Part shown: piece after piece, positions 25,073 to 34,071 of the stretch
Layout of the letters: each line of letters begins with the position of its first letter
Position numbering within the stretch: the stretch's first letter is position 1
DNA from: Phaeobacter piscinae
Lineage (GTDB): Bacteria; Pseudomonadota; Alphaproteobacteria; Rhodobacterales; Rhodobacteraceae
Length of the DNA: 64,000 nt
Reading direction: 5' to 3'
Assembly: GCF_002407245.1 (NCBI RefSeq)
Contig: NZ_CP010682.1
Coordinates: 157,389-221,388, forward strand
Notes under the pieces: generated by a model
The model's input: the letters and a program-made list of their open reading frames with translations, nothing else
Told to the model about the DNA's origin: nothing
Database searches by the model: none
Translations under genes and position numbers: made by a program

Positions 25073-26296
25073 ATGACAGTGACAACAGACGCAGGTCGCA
25101 TGGATATAAACGCGCCAACTTGGCCCCCCGCCATTCTCTCCTACGGCTTCCGGCCATTTTTCTTCCTCGCAGCGCTTTGGGCCGGGCTGGCGATGATCGC
25201 CTGGATCGGACTGCTGAGCGGCGCGCTGACGCTCCCGATCATGCTTGATCCGGTCTCCTGGCATGCCAAGGCATTCCTGTTTGGATACCTCAGTGCGGTG
25301 CTGGCTGGCTTCCTACTCACGGCGGTTCCAAATTGGACCGGGCGGGCGCCGCTCAAAGGCTGGCCGTTGCTGGGTTTGGTGCTGCTCTGGCTCGCAGGGC
25401 GCGTCACCACCCTATTTGCCTCAGATCTGTCTGCTGTCGTTGTGGCCTTTGTCGATCTGAGTTTTCCACTGATCCTCGGATCGGTGATCCTGCGCGAGAT
25501 CATCGCGGGGCGCAACTGGCGCAACCTTGTTGTTCTGCTGTTGCTGGGGCTGCACACATTGGCGCTGCTGCTGGTACATCTGGAAACAGCAGGAGGCGGA
25601 TACCCGGCGCAAGGCCTTGGCATGCGTTTAGGATTGGCAACGGTGATTGGCATGATCTGCCTCATCGGTGGTCGCATCATCCCCAGTTTCACGGGCAATT
25701 GGCTCATCAAAACGGGCGTTGATGCCCGTCCCGCCAGCCCGATGCAACGGTTAGACAAAGCTGTCTTGGCTATCAGCCTGCCCGCCCTTGGTATCTGGGT
25801 GGCGATGCCTGATCATCTTGCGGCGGCGGTCGCATTGACGATCTTCGCAATAGGGCACCTGCTGCGCATGGGGCGCTGGCAGGGACACCGCACGGCGTTA
25901 GAACCATTGCTCGCGGTGCTGCATCTGGCCTATGCGATGATCCCTGTCGGCGCGGGTCTCATAGCTATGGCGCAAATACCGCAGGTGCCACTGGACGCAG
26001 CCGCAGCACAACACCTCTGGATGGCAGGCGCCATTGGCATGATGACCCTTGCGGTAATGATACGTGCCACGCTGGGCCATACCGGGCGACCGCTGGTGGC
26101 TTGCCCTGGCACAAAACTGATCTTGCTGGCGCTCTTGGTGGCAAGCATCGCTCGAGTTGTCGCCGGGATCGGCGTAGGCAGCGCCGATTGGCTCTATCAC
26201 CTCTCGGCTACGGCCTGGTGCGCCGCATTTTTTGGATATGCGCTGGTCTATGGGGCTGCTCTTTTTTCAGCCAGACGGGCCGCCGGGCAGGCATAG
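25073..26296 (+). CDS. nnrS: NnrS-family haem-copper membrane protein
   Basis: A 407-residue polytopic membrane protein with about 12 helices. NnrS features are the opening PPAILSYGFRPFFFLAALWA, WHAKAFLFGYLSAVLAGFLL, AVPNWTGR, GGRIIPSFTGNW and MIRATLGHTGRPL with conserved His and Arg. NnrS was described as a haem- and copper-containing protein that relieves nitrosative stress. It ends the nor operon. Start ATG 25073 is only modestly supported by upstream TAAGAAACGG. Confidence 0.9.
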   Translation: MTVTTDAGRMDINAPTWPPAILSYGFRPFFFLAALWAGLAMIAWIGLLSGALTLPIMLDPVSWHAKAFLFGYLSAVLAGFLLTAVPNWTGRAPLKGWPLLGLVLLWLAGRVTTLFASDLSAVVVAFVDLSFPLILGSVILREIIAGRNWRNLVVLLLLGLHTLALLLVHLETAGGGYPAQGLGMRLGLATVIGMICLIGGRIIPSFTGNWLIKTGVDARPASPMQRLDKAVLAISLPALGIWVAMPDHLAAAVALTIFAIGHLLRMGRWQGHRTALEPLLAVLHLAYAMIPVGAGLIAMAQIPQVPLDAAAAQHLWMAGAIGMMTLAVMIRATLGHTGRPLVACPGTKLILLALLVASIARVVAGIGVGSADWLYHLSATAWCAAFFGYALVYGAALFSARRAAGQA

Positions 26297-26414
26297 CGCG
26301 TTGTCAGACCCCGGGCGCGCCATCGCACAGCGCATGGCCCTTTCGGGTTTCAAAGCCCTGTTTCCACCGCAGAACCACTCGCAATTAAACCTCAGTCACA
26401 CTACGACACTCTTT

Positions 26415-26795
26415 ATGCGATTCGCGGTTCATATTTTTCCACGACTGGCCATGATTCTGGCGCTCGTGTTGGCCTTGGCCAGCACTGGTTTTGCGCATAC
26501 GATTGAGCGCGCCGAAGACTCCCCCGACTACGCAGCCTTTGTCGCGGCAGGCGGTGCACTCAGTGATCTATGTGGCGACAGTCAGGATCCGGGGCACGGC
26601 ACTCTCGCACAATGTGAAGCCTGCCGACTGGTTGCAGCCGCGCTGATACCCGGCCATCCGGCAACACCCGGCGTCGCATGGGTGCAACGACCAACGGCCT
26701 CCGCGCCATTGGCAAGGCGACCGGACAGCTCGCTTTGGCGTGATCCGGCCCATGGCAGCCGCGCTCCTCCCGCGCATTTGACAACTCTTCTCTGA
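26415..26795 (+). CDS. Small exported protein with Cys pair (DUF2946-like)
   Basis: A 126-residue protein with a Sec-type signal peptide (MILALVLALASTGFAHT). The mature part has C-x2-C in QCEACRLVAAALIP plus an earlier Cys in LSDLCGDSQ, and a Pro/Ala-rich tail. The Cys pattern and size recall DUF2946-type proteins that sit next to copper or PepSY genes, but I am not certain. No strong ribosome site precedes ATG 26415; a longer frame from 26232 overlaps nnrS and is less likely. The PepSY gene follows in 59 bases, so co-transcription is probable. Confidence 0.65.
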   Translation: MRFAVHIFPRLAMILALVLALASTGFAHTIERAEDSPDYAAFVAAGGALSDLCGDSQDPGHGTLAQCEACRLVAAALIPGHPATPGVAWVQRPTASAPLARRPDSSLWRDPAHGSRAPPAHLTTLL

Positions 26796-26854
26796 CGTCA
26801 ATTGCAACTCAGGTGCTGTGCTAACAACAGCATCCAAAGGCCTGGAGCCAACCC

Positions 26855-28243
26855 ATGAATATGCCCAATTCTACCGCGCAGCCGCAGGGCAGCGCGCAAA
26901 AACTCTATTTTGCCGCCTGGCGGTGGCACTTCTACACTGGACTGTTTGTCATTCCGTTTCTCGCTGCACTTGCGGTTACCGGCCTCGCCATGCTTTGGAT
27001 CGCTTGGATCGATGGCCGCGATGGTGAGCGTACGCCGGTGGTTGCGCAAGAACAGGTTCAGCCGCTCTCAGTGCAGGCCGAAGCCGCGCAAGCACGCCTG
27101 CCAAACGGCGAGCTAAGGCAATATGTGGCCCCCCGCGCCGCCGATCGCGCAGCGCTTTTCCGTGTCGATCACGAGGGTGATGCCATCATGATCGCGGTTG
27201 ATCCCTATACTGCGGAGGTTATCGAGACCTTCCCGCGCCGCAGCGGATGGTATGATTTTGCGGATAATCTGCACAGTGATCTGATGCTTGGCGTCAGTGG
27301 TGACCGCATTCTGGAAACCGCGGCCTCATTGGCGTTGGTGCTGATTGCAACCGGCCTTTACATGTGGTGGCCCCGGACGATTGGGTGGCGTCGCGCCTTG
27401 CTGCCCAGCCTGGGACGTGGTCGCAGCCTGTGGAAATCACTGCATGGTGTGGTTGGCATCTGGATCTCACTGTTTCTTGTGCTGTTTCTCATTTCCGGCC
27501 TAGCCTGGGCTGGCGTTTGGGGGGGCAAAATGGTGCAGGCCTGGAGCCAGTTCCCGGCCGAAAAATGGGACAATGTCCCGCTGTCCGACGATATTCATGC
27601 CAGTATGGATCACGCCCGTCGCGAGGTTCCATGGGCGCTGGAACAAACGCCGATGCCCGCGTCGGGCAGCGATGTGGGGCTGGTTGGTGTGACTACTGCT
27701 CTCATCAACCTCGACAGCATTGATGCCTTCGCCCGCCGCATCGGGTTTGAGGAGCGATATCAGCTGAGCATTCCGCGCGGCGACACCGGTGTCTGGACCC
27801 TCAGCCGGGATTCAATGAGCACAGACAGCACCAACCCCACCTCCGACCGGACCGTTCATATCGACCGCTACACAGGCAAGATACTGGCCGATGTCCGGTT
27901 TGCCGATTACTCTTGGGCGGGCAAGGCGATGGCGATTGGCATCGCCCTCCACATGGGGACGTTGGGTCTATGGAGCGTTCTTGCAAACACGCTGGTTTGC
28001 CTGTCCGTCCTGTTTCTGTGTCTCAGCGCAATTGTGCTCTGGTGGAAACGCCGCCCGACCAAGGCTGGCCGTCTTTCGGCACCGCCAATGCCAAAGGAGC
28101 TGCCCCTCTGGCAGGGCGCAGTCTTGGTTGGCCTGGCCGTGTCCATGGCGTTTCCGATGGCTGGGCTGGCGTTCCTGACGCTGCTTGTTGTTGACTGGAT
28201 GATCCTGTCCCGCCTCCCGGCTCTGCGCCACAGGCTGACCTAA
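26855..28243 (+). CDS. PepSY-associated transmembrane protein
   Basis: A 462-residue membrane protein of the PepSY_TM family. The opening YFAAWRWHFYTGLFVIPFLA is diagnostic, followed by an extracytoplasmic PepSY-like region (ALFRVDHEGDAIMIAVDPYT), NLHSDLMLG, a helix pair with GLYMWWPRTIGWRR, LHGVVGIWISLFLVLFLISG, and C-terminal helices. His residues in helices 1 and 4 fit haem or metal binding. Members are linked to ferric or cupric reduction and siderophore handling. It starts with ATG 26855 behind GGAG and follows the Cys-pair exported protein, so the two may act together on a metal. Confidence 0.88.
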   Translation: MNMPNSTAQPQGSAQKLYFAAWRWHFYTGLFVIPFLAALAVTGLAMLWIAWIDGRDGERTPVVAQEQVQPLSVQAEAAQARLPNGELRQYVAPRAADRAALFRVDHEGDAIMIAVDPYTAEVIETFPRRSGWYDFADNLHSDLMLGVSGDRILETAASLALVLIATGLYMWWPRTIGWRRALLPSLGRGRSLWKSLHGVVGIWISLFLVLFLISGLAWAGVWGGKMVQAWSQFPAEKWDNVPLSDDIHASMDHARREVPWALEQTPMPASGSDVGLVGVTTALINLDSIDAFARRIGFEERYQLSIPRGDTGVWTLSRDSMSTDSTNPTSDRTVHIDRYTGKILADVRFADYSWAGKAMAIGIALHMGTLGLWSVLANTLVCLSVLFLCLSAIVLWWKRRPTKAGRLSAPPMPKELPLWQGAVLVGLAVSMAFPMAGLAFLTLLVVDWMILSRLPALRHRLT

Positions 28244-28249
28244 TGTCTC

Positions 28250-28289
28250 CCTCCCATGTGCGCTGTCGAATTCCGGCGGGCATGGGAGG
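28250..28289 (+). terminator. Hairpin after PepSY gene
   Basis: CCTCCCATG pairs with CATGGGAGG (9 bp) around a 22-base loop beginning seven bases after the PepSY stop codon. The 3' side is A-rich (AAAATATAG) rather than U-rich, so it is a weak or non-canonical terminator. Confidence 0.4.
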
Positions 28290-29433
28290 AAAATATAGCT
28301 ATGAACCAAATGGTGATTTGAATTTTGCAAACATTTTGTCCAAGCAACCCCAAAGCATCGGCCTTCCCCTTACGGTGATGATTGTGTTGCTCACCCGGTC
28401 GTGCCTTGTCTTCTGACGGGTTACGGATCACTCAAAAATTCACTCTGCACAGGCGGCTACGGCGAACCCTCTTTGCAGAATATGCAGAAGAAATCGGCTT
28501 GGAAAACCGACTTCGCTGCGTTGAAATATTTAGCGGTCAGATCTAGGAGTCAGAAGGGCATATCCATTCTTTTGTATCCGCAAACAGCTCGACAGTTCCT
28601 GCCTGAGAATTGAGGTCGATGGTCGAAGGTGACGACCAACAGCGACATCAGATGAAACGGTACACCGTAGTTCTCGGGCCTCAAATTCGTCTCGGTGAAA
28701 TCAGAACGTAAGTAGATCAATGGTGTCAGCTACATTTGCGTAACAATGGCAGTCTGTCTCTCAGTGACGCCAGATCCGCGTTCTCTTAGGGTGATGGGTA
28801 AGTCAGTGAGCCGTTATAACAAGCGCGATCTAACTTTTTATTCCCCTCGGCCTCCGCGTGGCCCCCGAAAGGCCGCAGCCAATACTGGACCCATGGTGCC
28901 AAATAATTCTTTCACAACTGTAAGAAACTTCTGCACCTGCATATCGTCAAGGGATCAACGTGGGGAAAGGACAATATCAGTACATGTCACCTGAACGCTC
29001 TTCCATCCATAAGCGCAGAACTGACTTGGTGGCGCGCCTGGGTAAGCCGCTGCGGGAAGAGACAGCAATCAATGACTACATCGATGGGGACTACAAGACG
29101 CATCCCAGGTGCGTGGCACCGGGAAAGGAAAGGTAGTGCCAGCAATTAGAAAGTCACAGAGTCGAGCACATCGCGCGGAGCTGGGGCGGGACAGGTTCAA
29201 TCTCTGCCAAGAAGTCAGCAGCGCAAACAAGCGTTAGCCAACTAGCGTAAGTGTTAACTGCCAGTCGGCGTACTGGTTCTCGCTGACGGTCCGCCCGCCA
29301 TTCGAAGAACGTGGTGCGTCGACCAATTCACGCAGGCTAGCCAAGAGTTAACGTCTTACTGTCGAAGAGGTAATTCGGCATATCAAAGACGACAGGTGTA
29401 GCGACGATCAAACATTGAAGACCTAAGCCAGGC
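28290..29433. other. 1.1-kb region without a supported gene
   Basis: The base composition looks less GC-rich than in the flanking genes and stops are frequent in all frames. Three short plus-strand frames (28401-28613, 28746-28994, 28984-29136) show no recognisable protein, and none has both a good ribosome site and typical codon use. No tRNA, transposase remnant or repeat family is recognised. The stretch ends at a strong plus-strand terminator (29434-29466), so it may give an untranslated RNA or be a decayed gene. Confidence 0.5.
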
Positions 29434-29466
29434 CTGCACCGCCGAGACGACGGTGCAGAATTTTTT
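29434..29466 (+). terminator. Strong Rho-independent terminator, plus strand
   Basis: CTGCACCG and CGGTGCAG form a perfect 8-bp stem around a 9-base loop, followed by AATTTTTT. The U-tract is on the plus strand, while the flanking chemotaxis operon runs on the minus strand and its last stop codon overlaps the tract. It therefore ends a plus-strand transcript from the gene-free region or reads as the PepSY operon end. Confidence 0.8.
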
Positions 29467-29809
29467 AGTGCTGAGCTGCGCTAGCAGGGTCGCGCAGCCG
29501 GTCGCGCAGCTTGTGCAATGTCACAACCGCACTGCTATCTTCGAGGTTGATACCACCAGTATCCGCCGCAAGTTTTCTGAGTTCCTCGTAGAACTTCACC
29601 ATTGCGGCCAGTGTCTGCACAATCAAGTCGAAATCCTGCAGAGACTGCCGTTCTTCGCGGGTCGGAGGCGTTCCGCGTTCAAAGATGGTCAACACAGTAT
29701 CCTCAAGCAACTGCACCTGCTCTTGCAGCCGCTTCATCTCAGCGCGCGACACATCGCAAAGGTCACTGATTGTGTGGCCTCTCGGCGGTGGTGTCGACTG
29801 CATGTTCAT
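29465..29809 (-). CDS. CheT/CheZ-like chemotaxis protein
   Basis: A 114-residue helical protein, last gene of the minus-strand chemotaxis operon and overlapping the cheY stop by four bases. The central helix has QSLQDFDLIVQTL, where D61-x3-Q65 matches the CheZ phosphatase motif DxxxQ (E. coli QDLTGQ). Rhizobial CheT is of the same size, also sits in the che operon and carries this motif, and is reported to affect CheR and CheY-P. The helices around it (EMKRLQEQVQLLEDTVLTIF and AMVKFYEELRKL) would form a coiled hairpin like CheZ. So it probably removes phosphate from one of the CheY proteins. The symbol is not assigned because the match is from motif and position only. Confidence 0.75.
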   Translation of the reverse strand: MNMQSTPPPRGHTISDLCDVSRAEMKRLQEQVQLLEDTVLTIFERGTPPTREERQSLQDFDLIVQTLAAMVKFYEELRKLAADTGGINLEDSSAVVTLHKLRDRLRDPASAAQH

Positions 29810-30192
29810 AGACGACCAACCACTTGCTCAATCGCCTGCTTCATCGTGGCAACGGTGAAGGGTTTGCGGATAATGTTGTTCATCGCGAGACGGCGACCAA
29901 CCTCGACGATTTCGGGAGTTGGCTTACCTGTCACCAGGATGAAACCCACCCGTTGTGTCACCCGATGTTCTCGCAGTGCCTTCAGCAGACCAAGCCCATC
30001 CATGCCCGGCATGTTGTAGTCTGATAGCACTAGGTGCACCGGATTGGCGACGAGCTTCTGAAACGCGGATTGTCCGTTATTTTCAACCATATAATTACTG
30101 ACACCTAGCTCATCCAGGCATTGGGTCAAGATACCTCGGCTGGTCGACATATCATCGACAACCATCACGCGCAGGGAGTCTTTCAAGCTCAT
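29806..30192 (-). CDS. cheY: CheY response regulator
   Basis: A 128-residue single receiver domain. Acidic pocket: VVDD at residues 11-14; phospho-acceptor D58 in LVLSDYNMPGMDG; conserved Thr in ILVTGK and Lys in IIRKPFTV. No output domain, as in CheY. A GAGGAAC ribosome site precedes its ATG, unlike most coupled genes in this operon. It is one of two CheY proteins encoded here (the other at 33697-34071); in alphaproteobacteria one usually binds the motor and the other acts as a phosphate sink. Which is which is not decided from sequence. Confidence 0.93.
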   Translation of the reverse strand: MSLKDSLRVMVVDDMSTSRGILTQCLDELGVSNYMVENNGQSAFQKLVANPVHLVLSDYNMPGMDGLGLLKALREHRVTQRVGFILVTGKPTPEIVEVGRRLAMNNIIRKPFTVATMKQAIEQVVGRL

Positions 30193-30227
30193 TTTTTGTT
30201 CCTCGTTTTCTTATTGTGCCGGACTGC

Positions 30228-31091
30228 TCAGGTGTTCCGACCGGCAGGAGAGTTTAAGTAAGTGGTGATTCCAACGGTCTGCAGCGCAGATGCCGCAGGC
30301 CCGGACATGCGTTCTGAATGGCCGATAAACAGATAGCCGCCAGGGTTCAGGCTGCGTTGAAAGGCATGCCAGACCTTCTGTTGCGTCGGCGTGTCGAAAT
30401 AGATCGCCACATTCCGGCAGAAAATCGCATCGAACTTGCCTTTGAAGGGGAAAGGCTCAATCAGGTTGAGCACCCCAAATGTCAGCAGTCCGCGTAGATC
30501 ATCACGGATCGCCCCATCCTGTCCTTCGATCTTGTAGTATCCGCTGTATTTTTGCGGGATTTGCGACAGCTCGTCAGCGGAATACCTGGCTGCGGATGCC
30601 TTGCGTACAACCACAGGATCAATATCCGTGCCAAGGATTTTCACATCCAGCCTTTCCACGTCAGGACAGAGCTCTTTCAACACCATGGCTATGGTGTAGG
30701 GCTCCTGCCCATTGGAACATCCTGCAGACCAGATGCGCACACGATCCCCGCGACGTGCTTTCTCCAGCAACGGCGGCAGGACATCATCACGCAACGTATC
30801 GAAGTGATGCGGTTCGCGAAAGAACTGCGTCACGTTTGTGGTCAGCAGAGACAGCAACTCGCTGCGTTCTGCATCCGCGTTGGGACCATTCAATTCCTGA
30901 AGGTAGGATTTGAAATCAGTGTAATTCAGCTTGCGCAACCGCCGCGCCAAGCGTGAGGAAACCAGAGGTTTCTTGCTGCTCGACATAGCCAGCCCAAAGT
31001 GCTTGTGCGCAAAATCGGCGATGGATTCAAAATCCTGATCAGACAGGGTGAAACCATCCGCACGAGTATCAATGGGGTTAGCAAAAGTCAC
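30228..31091 (-). CDS. cheR: CheR chemoreceptor methyltransferase
   Basis: A 287-residue SAM-dependent methyltransferase. An N-terminal all-helical domain (FESIADFAHKHFGLAMSSSK) is joined to the Rossmann domain with RIWSAGCSNGQEPYTIAMVL (SAM-binding), KILGTDIDPVVVRKA and FDAIFCRNVAIYFD. It methylates glutamates of receptors. The start is a GTG at 31091 whose GTGA overlaps the cheW stop, so translation is coupled. The beta-subdomain that binds receptor C-terminal pentapeptides is present in length, and the receptor at 34747-37164 ends in a Trp-x-x-Phe tail that could use it. Confidence 0.95.
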   Translation of the reverse strand: MTFANPIDTRADGFTLSDQDFESIADFAHKHFGLAMSSSKKPLVSSRLARRLRKLNYTDFKSYLQELNGPNADAERSELLSLLTTNVTQFFREPHHFDTLRDDVLPPLLEKARRGDRVRIWSAGCSNGQEPYTIAMVLKELCPDVERLDVKILGTDIDPVVVRKASAARYSADELSQIPQKYSGYYKIEGQDGAIRDDLRGLLTFGVLNLIEPFPFKGKFDAIFCRNVAIYFDTPTQQKVWHAFQRSLNPGGYLFIGHSERMSGPAASALQTVGITTYLNSPAGRNT

Positions 31092-31576
31092 GAGATCACC
31101 TGTTCCGGCGCAGTGATGACAGCATCCAGGTTGATGATCCGCACCATCGTCTCATCGTGCGAAATAATACCCTGAATGTAATCCATCGTATTACGGCTAT
31201 CGACCGGCGGCGTGTCTTGAATATCATCTGGATTGATCGAGATAATCTCAGAAACAGACTCAGCCAGCAGGCCAACTGGCTTGCCATGTACCGAGACGAC
31301 AATCACGACATTTCGCTCACTCGCTTCGGTCTGCTGGAGCCCGAAGCGCGCTGAAAGGTCATAGATCGGGATCACGGCGCCCCGCAGGTTCATCACGCCT
31401 AGGACGTCCGCCGGAGCATGAGGTAGGATCGTAACCGGGGACCAGCGCCGGATTTCCCGGATCTGGGTGATTTTCAGACAGAACGCCTGGCCAGCAACGG
31501 TGAAACTGACAAATTCGCTGTGCTCGGCGTGTTTGATTTCCGAGTCGTCATACTTGGCTTCAGCTTGCGATTGCAT
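31088..31576 (-). CDS. cheW: CheW coupling protein
   Basis: A 162-residue CheW of the usual fold: EFVSFTVAGQAFCLKITQIR, HAPADVLGVMNLRGAVIPIY and GLLAESVSEIISIN are the conserved strands and linkers. It bridges CheA to receptors. The gene overlaps the end of cheA by 17 bases and is joined to cheR by a GTGA overlap, so it is in the middle of a tightly coupled operon. Confidence 0.95.
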   Translation of the reverse strand: MQSQAEAKYDDSEIKHAEHSEFVSFTVAGQAFCLKITQIREIRRWSPVTILPHAPADVLGVMNLRGAVIPIYDLSARFGLQQTEASERNVVIVVSVHGKPVGLLAESVSEIISINPDDIQDTPPVDSRNTMDYIQGIISHDETMVRIINLDAVITAPEQVIS

Positions 31577-33695
31577 TGCTTATTCTCCGCTCTGTGTCGA
31601 AAGCGGCTGCAGAAGGCGAAGCCGCAAGAATACTTTCTGGATCAAGGATCATGGCAATCTTGCCGTCACCAAGAATGGTTGCTGCCGCAACGCCGGGGAT
31701 ATTTCCGCACACTCCGTCTAGGCTCTTGATGACGACCTGACGCTGGTCATGGATGTCATCCACGGCCAAGGCACTCCGCTGACCGGTCTCTGTCTCGACC
31801 AGAAGATAAACCCCGGGAGGCTGATCCTGATCACCCTTGGACAGTCCCAATGCGCCACCAACATCGCAAACAGGTACGAAGTTTCCTCTGATTGACAGCA
31901 ATGTGCCATCCGCGCCTAGGTTGTTGACCATGTCGTCGCTGCCCCGCATCGTCTCGACGATCGAGGTAATCGGAACCACCATGGTTTGATCTGCGACGGA
32001 AACGACCATCCCATCCATGACGGCGAGTGTCAGCGGCAGGATAATGGTGAAAACCGAGCCCTTTCCCGGCGTGGAGGAGATATTGATCCGCCCGCCCAAG
32101 GCTGTGACTGCGTTTTTAACCACATCCATTCCGACACCGCGTCCGGAAAGATTTGAGATCTCCTTTGCAGTGGAAAAACCCGGCAGGAACAGCAAGTTGT
32201 CGATCTCGCTATCAGTTAGATCCGCGTTCTCCGGAATGAGCCCTTTATCGATAGCGATCTGCTTCACGCGCGGCCGATTGACACCGGCACCGTCGTCTTT
32301 GATCTCAATGCAGACGCTGCCGGAGCGATGAGATGCCGATAGCCGGATTTCACCGCTCTTGGTTTTGCCGCCCGCTTCGCGATCTTCGGGCTTTTCGATT
32401 CCATGGTCGACTGCGTTGCGCAGGATATGGGTCAACGGATCGGACAGTCGCTCAATGACGGTCTTATCGACTTCGGTGCCCTCACCCTCGGTGATCAGCT
32501 TGGCAGTTTTTCCAGTCGCCGCGGAAGCTTCCCGCACGATCCGCGCCATCCGCTGAAACAGCGGTTTAACAGGTTGTGCGCGAATGGACATGACACCTTC
32601 CTGGATATCACGGGCCAGATTTTTGAAGCCCTCCAGCTCGGTTTCCACGTCCCGTAGATCTGCGACGTCAAGGTTGGCAATCTGTTGTGCCAACATTGAA
32701 TGGTTGATGATCAACTCGCCAACAGCATTGATCAACCGATCGACCCGTTCCAGGTCGACCCGCAGCGTCGGGTTTGGCCCACGCTGATCGGATTTCGCGG
32801 CCTCAGCTTTTGGTGCCGCCGCCTTGGCGGCCACCGGGGCTGCCACAGCCTCCGGTTCTGGGGCTGAGACCGGCGGTTCAAAAGGGGCAGCCACCTGATC
32901 ACCACCTTCCTCCGGGGCTGTACCAAATGCAGCCTCCAGCGCAGCCAGGGCATTAGCGTCGTCCTCTTCATCCATATCGGATTCGATTGACAGCTCACAC
33001 AGCCCTTCTACAAACTCAAAAACTGACTCGATTGCCGACTTTGACTCTGTCGTCGTGAGCGTCAGCGCCCAGATCAAGTAGCTTTCATCGGTATCCAGTG
33101 CATCGAAACCGGGCAGCTCACTCTCGTCCAACGTGACCTCAAGCGTGCCGAGGTCGGCCAAGGTCTGGAACAAGAAGTAGGGTTCGTTGCCCGTACCGTA
33201 CATATCTTTGAGAGGGTGAAAGCGGATGTTGTAGATCCGCTCTTTTTCCACTTCGATCGGCGCCATTTCAAAAGCGCCGCCCAAACCCATCGGCTGAAAC
33301 ACCACCTCTTCTTCGTCCTCGTCAATATACTCCTCAAGAGCTGACACGAGCACGTCGTTATGCGCCTCATCTACACTGCCACCATCACGGGAGGTCGCCA
33401 CAAGATCGGACAGGTGATCGCTACAGCGCAGCAACAACTGAATTAGCTTAGTATCGAGTCCAAGCCGGTTTGCGCGCACTTCGTCGAAGACGGTTTCAAA
33501 TTTATGGGCAAACGCGACCAGCTCATCCAAACCGAATGCACCCGCGCCCCCTTTGATCGAGTGAACCGCCCGGAAGACAGCATTGACCACCTCAGGGTCA
33601 TGATCGCCTCCTTCGATAGCGGTCAAACCCTCATCCATTGCTTCAAGGAGCTCTTCGCACTCCTCGAAGAATGTGTCCTGTATCGACCCCGCCAT
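31560..33695 (-). CDS. cheA: CheA chemotaxis histidine kinase
   Basis: A 711-residue kinase. Hpt domain first (H45 in AVHSIKGGAGAFG), then an acidic segment about residues 105-245 that does not look like the usual P2 CheY-docking domain (EVVFQPMG, RIYNIRFHPLKDMYGTGN), an Ala-rich linker, the dimerisation helices (LRVDLERVDRLINAVGELII), the HATPase domain (RNAVDHGIE, DDGAGVNRPRV, LSGRGVGMDVV) and a C-terminal CheW-like domain. It phosphorylates CheY and possibly CheB. It starts one base behind the second cheY gene. All catalytic boxes are intact. Confidence 0.95.
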   Translation of the reverse strand: MAGSIQDTFFEECEELLEAMDEGLTAIEGGDHDPEVVNAVFRAVHSIKGGAGAFGLDELVAFAHKFETVFDEVRANRLGLDTKLIQLLLRCSDHLSDLVATSRDGGSVDEAHNDVLVSALEEYIDEDEEEVVFQPMGLGGAFEMAPIEVEKERIYNIRFHPLKDMYGTGNEPYFLFQTLADLGTLEVTLDESELPGFDALDTDESYLIWALTLTTTESKSAIESVFEFVEGLCELSIESDMDEEDDANALAALEAAFGTAPEEGGDQVAAPFEPPVSAPEPEAVAAPVAAKAAAPKAEAAKSDQRGPNPTLRVDLERVDRLINAVGELIINHSMLAQQIANLDVADLRDVETELEGFKNLARDIQEGVMSIRAQPVKPLFQRMARIVREASAATGKTAKLITEGEGTEVDKTVIERLSDPLTHILRNAVDHGIEKPEDREAGGKTKSGEIRLSASHRSGSVCIEIKDDGAGVNRPRVKQIAIDKGLIPENADLTDSEIDNLLFLPGFSTAKEISNLSGRGVGMDVVKNAVTALGGRINISSTPGKGSVFTIILPLTLAVMDGMVVSVADQTMVVPITSIVETMRGSDDMVNNLGADGTLLSIRGNFVPVCDVGGALGLSKGDQDQPPGVYLLVETETGQRSALAVDDIHDQRQVVIKSLDGVCGNIPGVAAATILGDGKIAMILDPESILAASPSAAAFDTERRISNAIAS

Positions 33696-33696
33696 C

Positions 33697-34071
33697 TCAG
33701 GCCGCAGCCCCAGTAACGCGCTTCAGCGCGAAAATCAGAGACGCATCGTCAAAGGGCTTGGTGATCCAGCCAGTCGCACCAGCGCCACGGGCGCGGGCTT
33801 TCAACTCGGGTGCGCTCTCGGTGGTCAGAACCAAAATCGGCACCTTCGAATTGATGCCATCACCGCGCAGCTCTTCAATGACGCCAAAGCCGTCCAGGTT
33901 TGGCATGTTGATGTCAGTGATCACCACATCCGGCGCCACATCGGCATACATGTCTACGCCTTCACGGCCATCTACGGCGCAATGATATTCGAAGCCGGCT
34001 TCTTCGAGCGCGGCGGCCAGGAGATTCCGGATAGTGCGGGAATCGTCAATTGCCAGAACTTTCGTCTTCAT
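33697..34071 (-). CDS. cheY: CheY response regulator, second copy
   Basis: A 124-residue stand-alone receiver. Acidic pocket in LAIDDS, phospho-acceptor D53 in VITDINMPNLDG, Thr in LVLTTE and Lys in ITKPFDD. It starts in the stop of the STAS gene (ATGA) and precedes cheA by one base, so CheA and this regulator are made together. The first position in a rhizobial-type operon corresponds to CheY1, the sink regulator, but that role is inferred. Confidence 0.94.
   Translation of the reverse strand: MKTKVLAIDDSRTIRNLLAAALEEAGFEYHCAVDGREGVDMYADVAPDVVITDINMPNLDGFGVIEELRGDGINSKVPILVLTTESAPELKARARGAGATGWITKPFDDASLIFALKRVTGAAA

Noticed and set aside
28401..29136. Short plus-strand frames 28401-28613, 28746-28994 and 28984-29136
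   Set aside because: No motif, no convincing ribosome site and low-quality codon use; the region is described as gene-free instead.
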